Assembly: GCF_000003815.2 (NCBI RefSeq)
Contig: NC_049988.1
Span: 18,430,087 to 18,494,086, forward strand
DNA: 64,000 nt
Direction: 5' to 3'
Source of the DNA: Branchiostoma floridae
Taxonomy: Eukaryota > Chordata > Leptocardii > Amphioxiformes > Branchiostomatidae
This document shows, piece after piece, positions 47,439 to 60,212 of the stretch. Position 1 is the first letter of the stretch, and every line of letters starts with the position of its first letter. The notes under the pieces are model-generated. The model saw only the letters and a list, made by a program, of their open reading frames with translations, was not told the origin of the DNA and did not search any database. The position numbers and the translations under genes are program-made.

Positions 47439-47916
47439 GACATGATAAGATACTCAAGAGAATGTTCATTAAGACGTCAGGTATCTTAGGAATTGCGCCA
47501 AGGCTCTCGAAAGGATTTCAAATCAAATCATTTCATTGTTTTACAGTGCTGAATTTCCATATTTTTGTGGCATATGACTTTTGTAGAAATAACACACTTT
47601 GAGTAACAAGAAAGGGTAAGGAGTTATATTTGTTTGTGTAAGTGCATCAAGGTACAGCACTGGTACATACTAAACGTTTCGGTATTTAATGGACCTGTAC
47701 CCAAGTTATTTCAGTGGGACTGGGTATTTGTGTACAGCACTATTTCACAGGAATATTATAGATAGTTATAGACAGTTTAGGATAGTCATAGACGTGTTGC
47801 ACAATTAACTGTATTGTGAAGGGGAAAAAAACTGTCATACATTGTACATGAGATACAGCATTGGGACTGTTCATTGTATGTGTATTGCCATATTAAAAGA
47901 CTTAGTACAATGTATG

Positions 47917-48580
47917 TAACGTTAGTTCAGCTTTATCCGCGGGGTAAGCTATATCCATTGTGTTGCTAAACAGGCTATCCACAGTATCCAGGGATATCAA
48001 GTCGATGGACGGTAGTTTCAAATTGTTCTATTTTCAAAATATTGCAGTTTGAAACCATCATCTGTCGACTTGATATCCCTAAATACATTATTCTTAAAAA
48101 GAACGGATAAAAGTTACCCCACGGATAAAGGTGAACTGGTGTTAATTGTTCATGTGAGGGATTTTAGATGCCAAAATCTAGTTCAGTTTAAAGATTGATG
48201 TAACTGGCATAACTTCTCTGCCTATACATTCCATAGGAGACCTACTCTAAGTACCTTTAACAGATACTTTGTTGTATAGTAACATGGTGTAAGTAACTTG
48301 CATTCTACTTACTTGTATTGATGTAACAAAGTTCAGTATTTTTGTTGAATAAAGGTGTTGAATAAAGGTTATACAAAATACTTTGAACGGTTTTGTGACA
48401 CTAGGTTACCTGACACTAGGCTACCTTTATCCGCAGGGTAACCTATATCTGTTGTATTAACTGCTATTCATTTAGGGACATCAAGTCGATGGATAATGGT
48501 TTCAAAGTGCCATATTTTCAAAATTTTGCAGTTTGAAACCATTGTCCATCCACTTGATATCCCTAAATACCCTGTGTTAG
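47917..48580. mobile_element. Two family B fold-back MITEs downstream of PAN2
   Basis: 47917-48144 is full length (TTAGTTCAGCTTTATCCGCG ... CGGATAAAGGTGAACTGG). 48408-48580 keeps its left end (CTACCTTTATCCGCAGGGTA) and both inner arms but stops at TATCCCTAAATACC. Confidence 0.8.
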
Positions 48581-51469
48581 ATACAATTTTTTATTTATTT
48601 ATTTGGAAATCCATGCCTGTAGGCTGATTGCAAGGGTACAGACAGTAAAAAGTAACAAGTGTCTATTCTATACAGCTGTCAATATGCATGATTCTACATT
48701 TACTGGAAGGTTTGACTTCTATTTTGGAGACAGTGGCTGATGAAAAGTCCCACGTTTTTAATGATTAGTTGGTTCTGTGATTTTAACAGGACTGAAGATA
48801 CAATGGATATAGTCATACGTCTGCCTGTGTGGAAGGGCCAAGAACCTATGGATGGACCTTTATGATATTTGGTATGTGGAGAAGTTTTGGCCAAACGAAA
48901 ACCAATTTGGGCCTAATGGCCATTAGCAGCTTTCTATCACTTCCTAGAGAACTATCACAAATCACACAGACAAGGACGTAATTTCACAATTATATTGAAA
49001 ATTCACAAAAACAACAACAAAAGTATGCAAATCTTCACTTAAGTTCCTTATTTTCTTCTCTATTCGAGAATAGACAGAGAGGTGCCAGCCAACACTTGCA
49101 TATAATCCTACGCTAGAAAGCGGTGGAATATTTCACATAATTTCAGTGATTTCAAGTAACATCTCGAAGAACCTACTAGCCGAGCACAATGAACAAAATG
49201 AATACTTATTCGGACTCGCTCTACTTACAATACATCACTGTACTTTCAATTTATACATAAACTGGTATTAAAACTAGAAAATCCTGTTACAAATAAATGT
49301 ACTTAAGATTAAACGGTACATAATGTTAGACACTTTTCTTTCTACTTCTCTACAAACTGGCTTGTCAGTCCAAAGAGGATGACGTGGTCTTTGAACAAAA
49401 CATGATTGATGGATAATAGATATATGCAACAACAATATATCGGGCGTACTGACATTACAATTCAGCAAGGCAAAAGGGCACACAGCAATTAGAGAAATCA
49501 TGCAACAATTGGCAACATGTATTCTAAACGTACAATCTACTCTTTGAATTGAATCGGAGAACAGTAACGTTACAAACTTGATTTTAATAAAAGTGATAAC
49601 GTTACATAAATATGCTTCTCATCTCATAAACATCACACATGTGCTAGAGGAACGCGGTGAATGGAGGTCATGCAACGATAGGTGACATGTTAAGATTAAT
49701 TTTCGAATGCACATCGTCTCTTCAGTGTGTAGACTTCGAAGCAAGACAGTTGTGTTAAAACATGGTCCGTTGAATACTCTGTGGCATTGGTAGACAAGTC
49801 ATCCAAGCATAAAACCTCCATACTGTCACGGAAAACGTGCCACTCAAATGTCTGAGGTAACAACAATACAGCAGCCAAGCCGAAGACGATATTCAGTCAG
49901 TCTTTAGTTAGTCTTAACATTCTGTCTTTAGTATCCCTGTAAAGGCAACTGGAGATTCCAACCATCATGACACAGGTAACAGTTCCTTTCGGAGCAGAGT
50001 AACCGTATCACCGTGTTCTTTCTTCGCTGCATATTGCACACGATGTGTTTAAACTGTCTATATTTTCCCTGTGAAGGCATCTGGAGATTCCAATCATCAT
50101 GACACACTTCCTTTTGAAGCTCGGTAACGGTAACTCGTCTCTACAATTTGTAGATTAGACATGGGTTGTAAAGGCATCGACTTCATTAGTCTTCGTTTCT
50201 CTGTGGCACCTTCAAGGACATGAAACACCCTGAAAACTCCCAACTGTCACAGAAAATGTGCCACTGATATTCCCCTAGTAACAATAACGTTAACGATATA
50301 ATAGGACCGCAGTCAACTGAAGACACATCTTGTCAGTCGTTGAATCATTAATGGCAGAGATTGTGGAAACGGTTGTTTTCCCTGGCTGCATGCTATACAA
50401 GACTTGTTATGACTGTCTATAGTGCCTGGATATAAAGGCAGCTTGAGATACAAATAAACGTGTTACAAATTAGTTCCATTTAGCATGGTGACGGTCGGCA
50501 TGTCTGGATAACAAGATGACTGATATGGATGGGTCAAAAGACCAAATCTATATATTACATATTCACATGTGATAATCTCTGCACTGAAAATATAAGACTA
50601 ACGTTAACTTTATAACGTTACAGTTCCACAATAGTCTGTTTTATCCTGCACCACATAAGTAGTCTTTTTGTAACGCTAGAGGATACTAGCGTTAACGTTA
50701 GTTACCAGGATAATTTCTTGTACAAAGTGTCATACATTGCATGATATACAATCAATATTGAGTTAAAGGCCTTGCCTTGCTGAGTTGTTTCTTTTCCTTT
50801 TGCTGATTGTGCTGTGACATACTAGTATTCTGAGAGAACAGTCTGACAAACATATCTATAATTTATATAACGTTAGGATAATGTAGGATGAATATTATTT
50901 TGAATTGTCCAAATTATGCAGTCGTGTGACGTAACTGCGTGCATGCACAGTACATTTGTATTTGACCAAGAAACAGGAGGTCCTGGGTTCGAATCCTGTT
51001 ATGTTACCAATATAACATTAACGGAACTTTTATAGTTACATGTCTGTCCCATTCCGTTGTAGAATTCTCCTGAATGGATCATCAGACAAAATCTATATAT
51101 TACATATTCACAAGTGATAATCTCTGCACTGAAAATATACTCTAACCAGAGTCTGTGAAAGTATATATCCCGCACCACATAATTAGCCTTTTGTAACGTT
51201 AGAGAATGATAATGTTAAATTTAGTTACCAATTCTTTTTCTAACCATTATGATGACACATAATCGTTTTGAAGCCACACAAGGCTAACGTCATAACACAA
51301 AGGGGCCCAGTCGGGCAGTTTTGGGAACAAAAAGTACGATATAGAAGACAAAAACACAAAACGGACCAAGAATAATTCAACAGTATGCCTTGTACATATA
51401 TATTGGCATAAACTTTCATTTTTCGTTTCCGGTCGCGGGCCCCGGTTTGAAAACGTGACTAAATAGAAC

Positions 51470-54100
51470 TTTTGTTCAAACCCCAAATCCCTGCAAAATC
51501 ATAGCATGTCAGTAGTGTGTGTATGGCTCTCTCGTTGGGCCGTATTCATCGAATGGGCTTGTCGTCAATTTCAATTATTACCTCAGTGAAACGGGAATAT
51601 TGTAGTGTCTGCACGAAAAGAGAGATTTACCAAAAACACAGCTGTTTCATTAATAAGAATATCAATAAGAATATCCAACTGAAGAGAAAAGGCCCAATCG
51701 CCCCCATTTTTCAGCACCTCATTTGTAAATATTACCAAGAAGCAAAGGTTACCAACCTTTCCTGGTATTTGCCGCTATTGACAAAGTCCACTTTTCCTGC
51801 TATATGCAGTGTATTTGTGACAGGGATTACTGCCCGCAACATAACTAGAAAACGCATGGATGGATTGGTTTTATATTTGGTATGTGGGTAGGTCTTTATA
51901 AGACCTTGAAATGCTTCTCCTTTACAATATTTCCTCATGAATATTAAAGACCCATGAGTTTTCTTTTTTATTTTCCAAAATATTAAGAAAGCGGCAACCC
52001 ATCTTACTGTATATGCTATAAGTATGTAACATTCCTGGTACTCGCATGTTTGGTTGTGAAAACTCAGGTTGCATTTACTGCATAAAAGTTTCTCTGAGGA
52101 GCATCAATTTTTCGAGTCGTCAACAATTTTTGGCGATTTAGAAATGATAAACTGCATTGCTTTCAATTCCGAACATATTTCGGTATTGATGCACGCTTCG
52201 ACACAAACGAAATTGCAAGAGGTCTGGAGCTCTATGGATTTTGTTGAAACCTAAAATCCCTGTAAAATCTCAAAGGAGAGTTATAAACGAATGGAGGAAA
52301 ATGAATATGATTTGCAGTAAGAGCTTAATCACAACCAAAACAACACAGCTGTTTTTTTTTTTTTCTATTTGCTTTTGGACAGAAAAGGACAAAGTGGCAC
52401 TGCACTCAAGTTTTGTAACTTATATCAACGTACCCATTTTTACACCTGGTGAAGTGAGGAAAGTCGTGTAAAGTGCCTTTCCCAAGGGCACAACGTCGGG
52501 GGCATGGCGGGGATCGAACTCAGAACCTCTAGATTCCGAGCCGAACGCTCTACCAGTTACGCCACGCCCGACGCCGACACAGCTGTTTCATTAGTATTGA
52601 TAAGAATATAAAGTCTCAAGAATTACAAAGTTATAAAGGACTGGAGGAAGAGAGCCCAAAAAGCAAAAGCTCAATCTTCCACATTTTTCAGCAGCTCATT
52701 TGTAAACATTACCAAATGAACACATCTGCATACCAGTTTTTGCTCGCCTTTCATCTTTAGATTGCTAGGCCAGACTCATGGCATATCATTTTAACGAAAG
52801 GAGTTTCTTTGTTCTGAAACATGACAGGTTTGGAACGATGTTTTGCGACTTTCAGTGGGGCATAGATTTGCGTACATTTTCATCTTAATTTCTGAAGCAA
52901 GGAAACAGTGGTTTACACAAGCCTCGTTTTACTTCGTCATAAATATTCAAGACCTATGAATTTTCCATTGTTTGTTTCTCCGGCAAAACATGTTATTCAG
53001 GAAAGTCTTTAAGCTATCTTTATTAGTTATATTCTAGAAGGAAGTCACACTTCTTTGTGCCCGTATTTTCGACTGTAAGAATAATTTTTTCTTTGCATTC
53101 CGATGGATTTCATTGCAACATAATAAACTGACATAAAAGATATCCAAAAGTGTGCGATTTTGAAATAATCAGCTTTTCTGCACTGCGATCAATTTGAAAT
53201 GTACACTAAATCTTGTTCAATGTGGGGCGACTTTCATGTGGACCTTTTTCATCTTAATTTCTGAAGCAAGGAAACAATGGTTTGCACAAGCCTCGTCTGA
53301 TAATAAGAATAAGAAGTTTATTTGCAAGTTCCGAGGGCTAATTGCAAGTACATGGTATACACATAGTGACAATGGACAGTCATAAACAATATTTTAATCT
53401 AATACTAGTGTTGGCTATTTCTAAACAGGTTGGGTTTGACTTCTTTTTTGGAAGCAGAGGGAGACGATAATACAATTCATCATGAATATTCAAGACGTAC
53501 GAATTTTCAATCTTCTGTTCCTCCGGCAAAGCTTGTTATTCAGGAAAGTCCTTACGCCATCTTTATTTGCTATATGCTAGAAGTTAGTCATAGTTTATTG
53601 TGTACGTAATTCTGCCTGTAAAAATCATTTTTTCTTTGTATTCCGATGGATTTCATTGCAACATAACTTGCATAAAACATATCCGAAAGTGTGCGATTTT
53701 TAAATCAACTTTTCTGCGCTGAGATTAATTTGAAATGTACACGTGTTTTGAATAGCACAGTAAATCTTGTTCAAACCTGAAATTCCAGTAAAATCCTCAA
53801 ATATCGTTACAAATAACTAGATCATTGACAAATGTGAGAACAGCTGAAAGTTGTAACTTTGTTTCACTGCTGACGCTGTAGAAAGATTTATCATTCATAT
53901 CATCAGGAGTACGCTGATATAAAAAAAATCCCAACTGAAGAGAAAAAAGCCCAATTGCCCCAATTTTTCCGCAGCTCGTTTGTAAACATTACCAAATGTT
54001 CTGCTCGCCTTTCATCTTTAGATTGCTTAGCCAGGCGTCTGGTATATTATTTTGAAGAAGAAAAAGAAGTTTTTTTCATATAACTAGTATCAGCAGGGGT
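51470..54100. repeat. Diverged repeats shared with the 3' flank of the second LRR receptor
   Basis: Ordered motifs TTCAAACC..AAATCCCTGTAAAATC, ACACAGCTGTTTCATT, AAGGCCCAATCGCCCCCATT and CTTTCATCTTTAGATTGCTA recur in three partial copies here (from about 51476, 52241 and 53766). A fourth copy, with the same motif order, lies at 60800-61090, about 230 bp past the stop of the receptor gene ending at 61323. Confidence 0.65.
52432..52573 (-). repeat. tRNA-like SINE, family 1 (reverse copy)
   Basis: AAGTGCCTTTCCCAAGGGCA, then GGGATCGAACTCAGAACC (box B) and CTCTACCAGTTACGCCACG (box A side). Confidence 0.75.
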
Positions 54101-54758
54101 GCGTACCTGTAAATCATAGCTGTACCTACACAAGTTTGGCGAATCATCACAAGTTATGCGTGTAGCAAACATTTAAAATCAAGTTTTCAGAATTACTTTA
54201 TCATCGAGGAGTCGAAATTTACCTCTTTTCGTGATAAAAATTGTAACATAATGTTTTAGTTTGTTTATGTATAGGCACATTGGCAAAAGGCTAGGTCTGA
54301 GTTTTTGTGAAATTGGTGCCATGAAAAGAACCACAGAAACAAACAAATCACTCGACAGGCTACTAATATATTGATACAATTCAAAACATTAAGTAAAAAC
54401 TACAAACTACCATTTCCACAATAGATACTATTTGAAGAAGAAAAACTACAACATGTACTACCATTGCTACAATTTACAAACTGATTCTATTTGAAGAAGA
54501 AAAACTACAACATGTACTACCATTGCTACAATTTACAAACTGATCACACTCAATGACATAATACCATTGCTACAATATACTACATTGCATATCAAGTATA
54601 ACTGCTACAATCGCAACAACATTTTACACGAAGTTTAAAAAAAGTATTTTCTGGTGCAATTTCGGCTGAGTTTCTAAAAGCCATGTTAAGTTCGCGTCTT
54701 TTTGTTTGTCAAGTAGGCACGGCTGCTAATGTACGCACTAGAAAACAACGGCTACGAC

Positions 54759-57700
54759 TCATTCGGCCATAGAGGCCGTTTCGTCTGAAACAGACTTTTT
54801 GCCTTCTTCCCCGTTAACACCAGAACCCCCCTGCTCGCTTCCTGAGTCGTCCATAACGGACTCCTCGGAACCGGGTGTTTCGGTCTCTTTCGGGGTAGCG
54901 GCGTGAGCGCCATCCGCGGCGGCCTCTGGTAGCGAAGAGGCCGTGGAGCAAGTCGCTTCGCTACGGTCTGAGTTTGGCAAAGGGGACGGGCTTCCCTGAT
55001 CAGTGAGGACCCTAACCGACACGGGATCATCTAGGATAGTTTCCTTTGGTTCATCTTTGCCATACATTTTGGAAACGGGGCCCCCACTAGCAACGTTGTC
55101 GCTTCTATAGGTACCAGGCGTGCTATCTCGGGTTTCTGTACGGTCACCACTGACATACTTGTCGCACAGCTTACTCACACCGTACGGGACAGCTTCCGAA
55201 GAGTCAGAAGCGTCTGACTCGCACAAACTGTCGTGATCGCGAAAGTGACCTTCAGCGTACGGTGTGATCTCATCGTCTTCGACATCGTACGTTATGGCGT
55301 ACGGGGCAATCTGGTCATCTGGGTCTCCACTGTTTGCACCTGCATTGTCGTAGACTACGGCATAGGGGACGATCGCGCTCGGCCCAGAAGGCAAGCGTGC
55401 CACGCCTTCTCGGGGCGCAAGTGCCTGTTCTGCTGCTGAATTGTTCTCTAGCCCTGCTGCCCATTTGACCCCGGTGGTATACTCCCATGCTACCCTCGTG
55501 AGTATCATCAGAACTGCCGCCAAAGAAGCGAACACAATCAGCCATGTAGACTCGGAAACGTACTTTTGGTTGTGGTTGCCCGGAAGCAAGACTATGTAGG
55601 ACAGGGGTGTAGACAGAGGCTGTGTGTCGGCTGTTGCTGGTCGTGTGTGGTTTGTGGGTTGTGTCAGTAGCTGTGGTGTGGTGAAAGGTTGTGAGAAGTG
55701 CATGCCCTCCCTCCCGTCAAAGTATGCGGTATAAGAACCGACTTCTGAGATCGCCGAACAGCTGAGGTTCCAGAAAGAGAAGCTACTGGCGGTGCTGAGC
55801 CAAAGAGTGAAGCTTGACTTCCCCATGTAGTTGGAACATTTTTCTTGTTTCCTAGATCCCTGATTTTCGCTTGGGTTCCATTCTTCTCTACATTTCACCC
55901 ACCCATCAGCCCTTATGTAGGTCCCCACCCTCACAGTTAGGTTGCCTATTGCCAGACTGGCGTGTGTCGTCGTGTTTGTGTTGTATGTTATGTTCATCGA
56001 GTATTCTGACCCATTGGCAAAGGCCCAGGACACTTGGGGCAGGTCCTCCCAGTACACGTTACCAACGGCTTCATATTCTTGGGACTCGTGATTTTGCTCT
56101 ACGTTTACAAACTCCACAAAAGGTGCCGGGCAGGGTAGGGAGCTGACATTAACCTGTACAGGAGGCCATTCCATCAGGGACGCGGCGGGACACCCTGTCG
56201 GTAGGGACATCTTAGCATACCGGGGATGAGGACCCCTACCGCACGTAAAGCGCCTCCACAGATGTTCATACAGCCCAATGTTAGCACACGTACAGCGCAG
56301 GGGATTGTCCGGCAATAAAACTTTCAGTAGTAGGTCTTCCCTCCCTAGATACGCAACGGCTATAGCATTTCCTTTCAAAGCGACATTGACTGTTCTCGTT
56401 GGTTTAAACCAAAGCCCTGACAGAAAAGTCAGCCTGTTCCCCGCCAAATTTAGAGAATCCAGTCGCTTGTTTGAGTGGAACGAGCCATCTGCAATCCAAG
56501 AGATTTCATTGTACTGCAAGAGCAAGCTCCGCATATTTGCAAGCTCAGGAAACATGTCTACGCTGACTGACTGAAGCCTATTCTCAGCGATATCAACACG
56601 CCATACGGTCTGCGTTCCCTGCAGTACCCCAGGCGCTATGTACCAGATAGAATTCGCACTTACGTCCAGCCAGTCCAGCTGTAGTCCACGCAGCATGCCG
56701 GGTGCCATCGTCAGGATCTGGTTGTCCACGAGATAGAGGAACCGCAGCAGCGGCAAGCCGTCAAAGGCACCTGCCTATAATGTAAATGTCGGGCTTTAGA
56801 CTATTCATGGGAGAACGATTTTGGAAAATAAAAGGATTCAAACCAGCCTAGAATTTGGGAATGTCCTAAAAACTTGATATAGCTGTAAATGTCATTCATA
56901 TAAGCAATCTAGAGTGACTTGTGATAATCCATTTCACGAGGAGAAAACCCGACTGTTGATAGACTGAGAACACTCGCCCTTCGACAAGCTGGACAATAGG
57001 CGGGTGTGGAATGTTAGAATCAATTAGCTAGATTATATTACAGTTTAATACATGTAGCATAAGACCAAAGGACCGTAAACTGGCACAATATACATACTGC
57101 AAACAAAAAGTAATGAAACGTTACCAGTATCGTAGCTCAAGATCCAACAAGATCTTTTGCGTCTTAGATGCGCATGCGTGCTAAAATCTTACCTCCAGAC
57201 AGGTTATGTTGTTGCCCAACAGCAGCAGCTTTTGGAGGCCCTTCATCCCCTCAAACGTGCCGCTTCTCAGGGCCTGAAGGTTGCTCCGCCAGATGACCAG
57301 GGTCTCCACCTGTGGAAGCTTAGCAAACGCGCCTGCCTCTATGGTCGTTATGTTACAGTTTACCAGCCATAGTCTACAGTCTCTACCGCGTGGCATCTTT
57401 GAGATAGCTGTGGCGTCAGCTTTAGTCATTGTGCCAACGTTGTTATCGGCTATGACAAGTACAGTGATGTCTTGTTGAGAGGGACTCAAAGTGACACCCT
57501 GGACTTCACCAGTGACAGAGCTACCTGACACGCTTCCGTTACCTGCACAGTCGTAACAGGACATGAAGGCTGGGTATGGGTACATGCCGTTGTGCTTGAA
57601 AGGCCCTTGGTAACTATCATAAGAATTTGGGTCTCTGTTCCACCTGGACTCATAGCCGGCAATGTCATACCGGTACTTTGATCCACCATTACGGCTGTCC

Positions 57701-57825
57701 CCAACACTACATCTCAGCGGTGATACATTCTGACAGTGTTGCCAGTCTCCTGCCTCTACACACGGCACTATCAAACGTACTACAACCAACACTAGACAGA
57801 ACTTCGCCACCCATTTTACAGCCAT
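54759..57825 (-). CDS. LRR/Ig-like single-pass membrane receptor, 882 aa, two exons
   Basis: Exons 57825-57193 and 56774-54759 join in phase 0 to 882 codons plus TGA. Order: signal peptide (1-25, FCLVLVVVRLIVPCVEA), a Cys-containing N-terminal region (to about 110), LRRs from about 120 to 365 (GAFDGLPLLRFLYLVDNQIL, LAGNRLTFLSG), a C-terminal LRR cap starting NPLRCTC, an Ig-like segment of about 420-565 with many N-glycosylation sequons, a Thr-rich stalk, one membrane helix at about 622-642 (WLIVFASLAAVLMILTRVA), and a 240-residue acidic tail. The tail has repeated PYA motifs (IVPYAVVYD, IAPYAITYD, ITPYAEG, AVPYG). It resembles the LRR-Ig receptors that are expanded in lancelets. No TIR or kinase domain is present. 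Its paralogue starts 3.5 kb upstream. Ligand and signalling are unknown; Ig assignment is moderate. Confidence 0.88.
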
Positions 57826-57929
57826 AGTGGAAACACCTGATTCTCAAATGACCCGCTGATACAGAATGAAACTCGACTGATGGATTTTAGTCCGACCAAC
57901 AAAACCTCCTTAATTATACAGACTATACC

Positions 57930-59440
57930 ACAGTACCTGTACCACAGTGATGTCCGCTCGGGCCAGACGTTAGCTCCAACTCTGGCAGGCCTGTGAGAAT
58001 GTGGTCATTTGTACAGGAGAATGTGTTTATCCAGCCTGAGTGGAATTAACTTATAATATTCAGCATTTTGTCGTCAGTTCATAGAAGTCTCTTTGCTTGA
58101 TCTGAATTTGCATTTTTTCAACAGAAACCAATCGCGTTACCATCCCTGACCTAAATGGCGACCACAATATTTTTGTTTGAAGATATTGTTTTCACTTGAC
58201 TTGCTAGTACAATAGAAAGCAATTTTTATTGAGACAACGAAAAGTACAGTGACTCTAAGACTTGTATGGTGAAGTATAAAGTACAAAACAGAGTGAATAC
58301 AAAATAAACCTCAAAACTCTACTAACTAAACAATATAGGTTAAAGGATACTAAGTGAACCTCTATACAATTAGGGCATGGCGCTAAACATGGGTGTTACT
58401 ATCTTTTCTAATCACAAAGCAATCTTCTATGTATCTTAGCATTATAAGGTCTGTCGGATCTAAAGATATAGTCAAATCTACTTCTGGTATCGAGTATCTT
58501 GAAATCTATAGTATTTATACACAGGAATGTGAATAACTTATTGCGTAACATATAGTGGCCTCTTATCTTATTACATCTTTTTGTACACGCTTTAGAAACA
58601 CTTTAGACTTGAGATATTTTTATTCAACCCTTAAGCATGGCAGGACCGTGTCACAGAGATGCACGGGGCAAACGTACGTACCAACTCGGGCAGGTCTGAC
58701 AATTTAGTTATTTGCACAAGAGAATGTGTTTATCCAGCTTGTGTGAAATTAATTTAGAATATTCAGCATTTTGTCGCCAGACTTATGAAGGTCCGATCTT
58801 TTCCTTGCATTTTTTCTCAGCCCTTTTTTTCTCGAAGTCCCTTTTCTTGATCTGAATTTGCATTTTTTTCCAACAAAAACCAATCGCGTTACCGTCCCTG
58901 ACCCAAATTACGACCACAATATTTTTGTTTGAAGTTATTGTTTTCATTAGACTTGCTAGTAGTGGTCCCTCATCTTATAACATTTTTTTAACACGCTTTA
59001 GACACACTTTACAGGTGAATTTTCTTATTTACCCTTTTATCATGGCAGTACCCGTGTCACAGATGGCCGGGACAAACGTATGTACCAACTCTGGCAGATC
59101 TGATAATTTAGTCATTTATACAAGAAAATGTGTTTATCCAGCTTAGGTGAAATTAATTTGGAATATTCAGCATGTTGTCGCCAGACTTTTGAAGTCCCTT
59201 CGCCAGGTCTGCATTTTTCCGACAGAACACGTTCCTTAATTACAACCGTATCAATGCAATGTTTCTCTCTTGAAGTTTTTGTTTCCTTCCTCGGGTTTTC
59301 ATTTGATAGAACGAAACAGATCTTGACGAAATCGCGATTTTTACGAATCTCTCATCCCATAACATATTGCAAAGGGGGGATAAGGGGATGCCATAAGCAT
59401 ATACTTTGATAAGGAATACACATTTAAATATTTCCATTGA
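57930..59440. repeat. Three ~400-bp tandem units upstream of the first receptor
   Basis: Each unit carries CCAACTC(T/G)GGCAG, GAATGTGTTTATCCAGC, AATATTCAGCATTTTGTCG and CCAATCGCGTTACC (weak in the third). Unit starts are near 57930, 58630 and 59030. The first unit is longer because of an insertion at 58214-58552. Confidence 0.75.
58214..58552. mobile_element. ~340-bp insertion in the first tandem unit, with an empty site in the second
   Basis: In unit 1, GACTTGCTAGT is followed by ACAATAGAAAGCAATTTTTA and the homology resumes at TAGTGGCCTCTTATCTTA; unit 2 (about 58950) reads GACTTGCTAGTAGTGGTCCC without interruption. TAGT occurs on both sides and may be a target duplication. The inserted element has no recognised ends. 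Confidence 0.65.
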
Positions 59441-60017
59441 ATACTTTTAGCATGACGAATGTCTGTGTCATAAAAATGCGCGAACCAGACTCATGAAGCC
59501 TATTTGATAGGACCACGATATCATCCACCCAGTATTTTCATAGTGAACGTTCAGACGTCTGCTGATGTGTGTTTGTCCTACCATGACCAGTTTTGCACAT
59601 TATCAAGAATAGTTGGACATAGCAATATTGGTATTTGCCGGGTATATATCTGGTTGCAAAAAGCAAGCATTACCAGACAATCAGTATTTTAAAAATGTAG
59701 GGATTACCCGTAATTTAATTAAAGACGGATTTCAGTATACAACATACTACCAAAAGACTTTTCGAATGACACATTGGTTGGCCTTTTTGAAAACGCTTTC
59801 CACTAACCTCAATGTTTTGGTTAGTTGTGGTTAACTTTAAACACTCATAACAAATAGATACCGTTATAGCTAAATCCCACCTTTCATGCACCGACCCTTA
59901 TTACGTGATATATACCTTAGTAGGTTTGTTACGGGGTTACCCTTGAATAGATATTCATCTCTTCGTCAAGGAACGTTTGAAGTTTTACGTGTGCGCGTAT
60001 CCTGTCATTTTTTACCC

Positions 60018-60212
60018 TCCAAGCAGATGTTAGGCTCTGGCTGTTTTTTTAAACGTTTTTTTAGTCGTTTTTATCGGGCTTTCTATTTTGTATTTTATCT
60101 TGCTGTGTTTGGCTGGCGTACTTCAAGAAAAATGAATTGATAAAATAGAAAGCCCGATAAAAACGACTAAAAAACGTGAAAAAAGCAGCCGGAGCCTAAC
60201 CTCTGCTTGGAG
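60018..60212. mobile_element. Fold-back MITE, family A (best preserved copy)
   Basis: Ends CTCCAAGCAGATGTTAGGCT and GGAGCCTAACCTCTGCTTGG with inner arms AGTCGTTTTTATCGGGCTTT and AAAGCCCGATAAAAACGACT. The two halves pair nearly perfectly, suggesting recent insertion. Confidence 0.85.

Larger units (their letters stand above)
48581..54758. other. Gene-poor region made of duplicated non-coding blocks
   Basis: I find no convincing exon. Duplicates seen: TCCCTGTAAAGGCAACTGGA at 49932 and a variant at 50068; a block with CTATATATTACATATTCACA at 50545 and 51090; a block with CAAAACATGTTATTCAGGAAAGTC/GCAAAGCTTGTTATTCAGGA at 52930-53180 and 53480-53710; a 59-bp tandem pair with AACATGTACTACCATTGCTA at 54432-54544; and the block described at 51470-54100. 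One reverse SINE at 52432 and a tRNA-like fragment (GGTCCTGGGTTCGAATCC) near 50982. Confidence 0.5.

Noticed and set aside
49696-49878. Candidate minus-strand exon in the 49-50 kb region
   Set aside because: Short, with no flanking splice sites that fit and no recognised similarity; the surrounding DNA is duplicated non-coding sequence.
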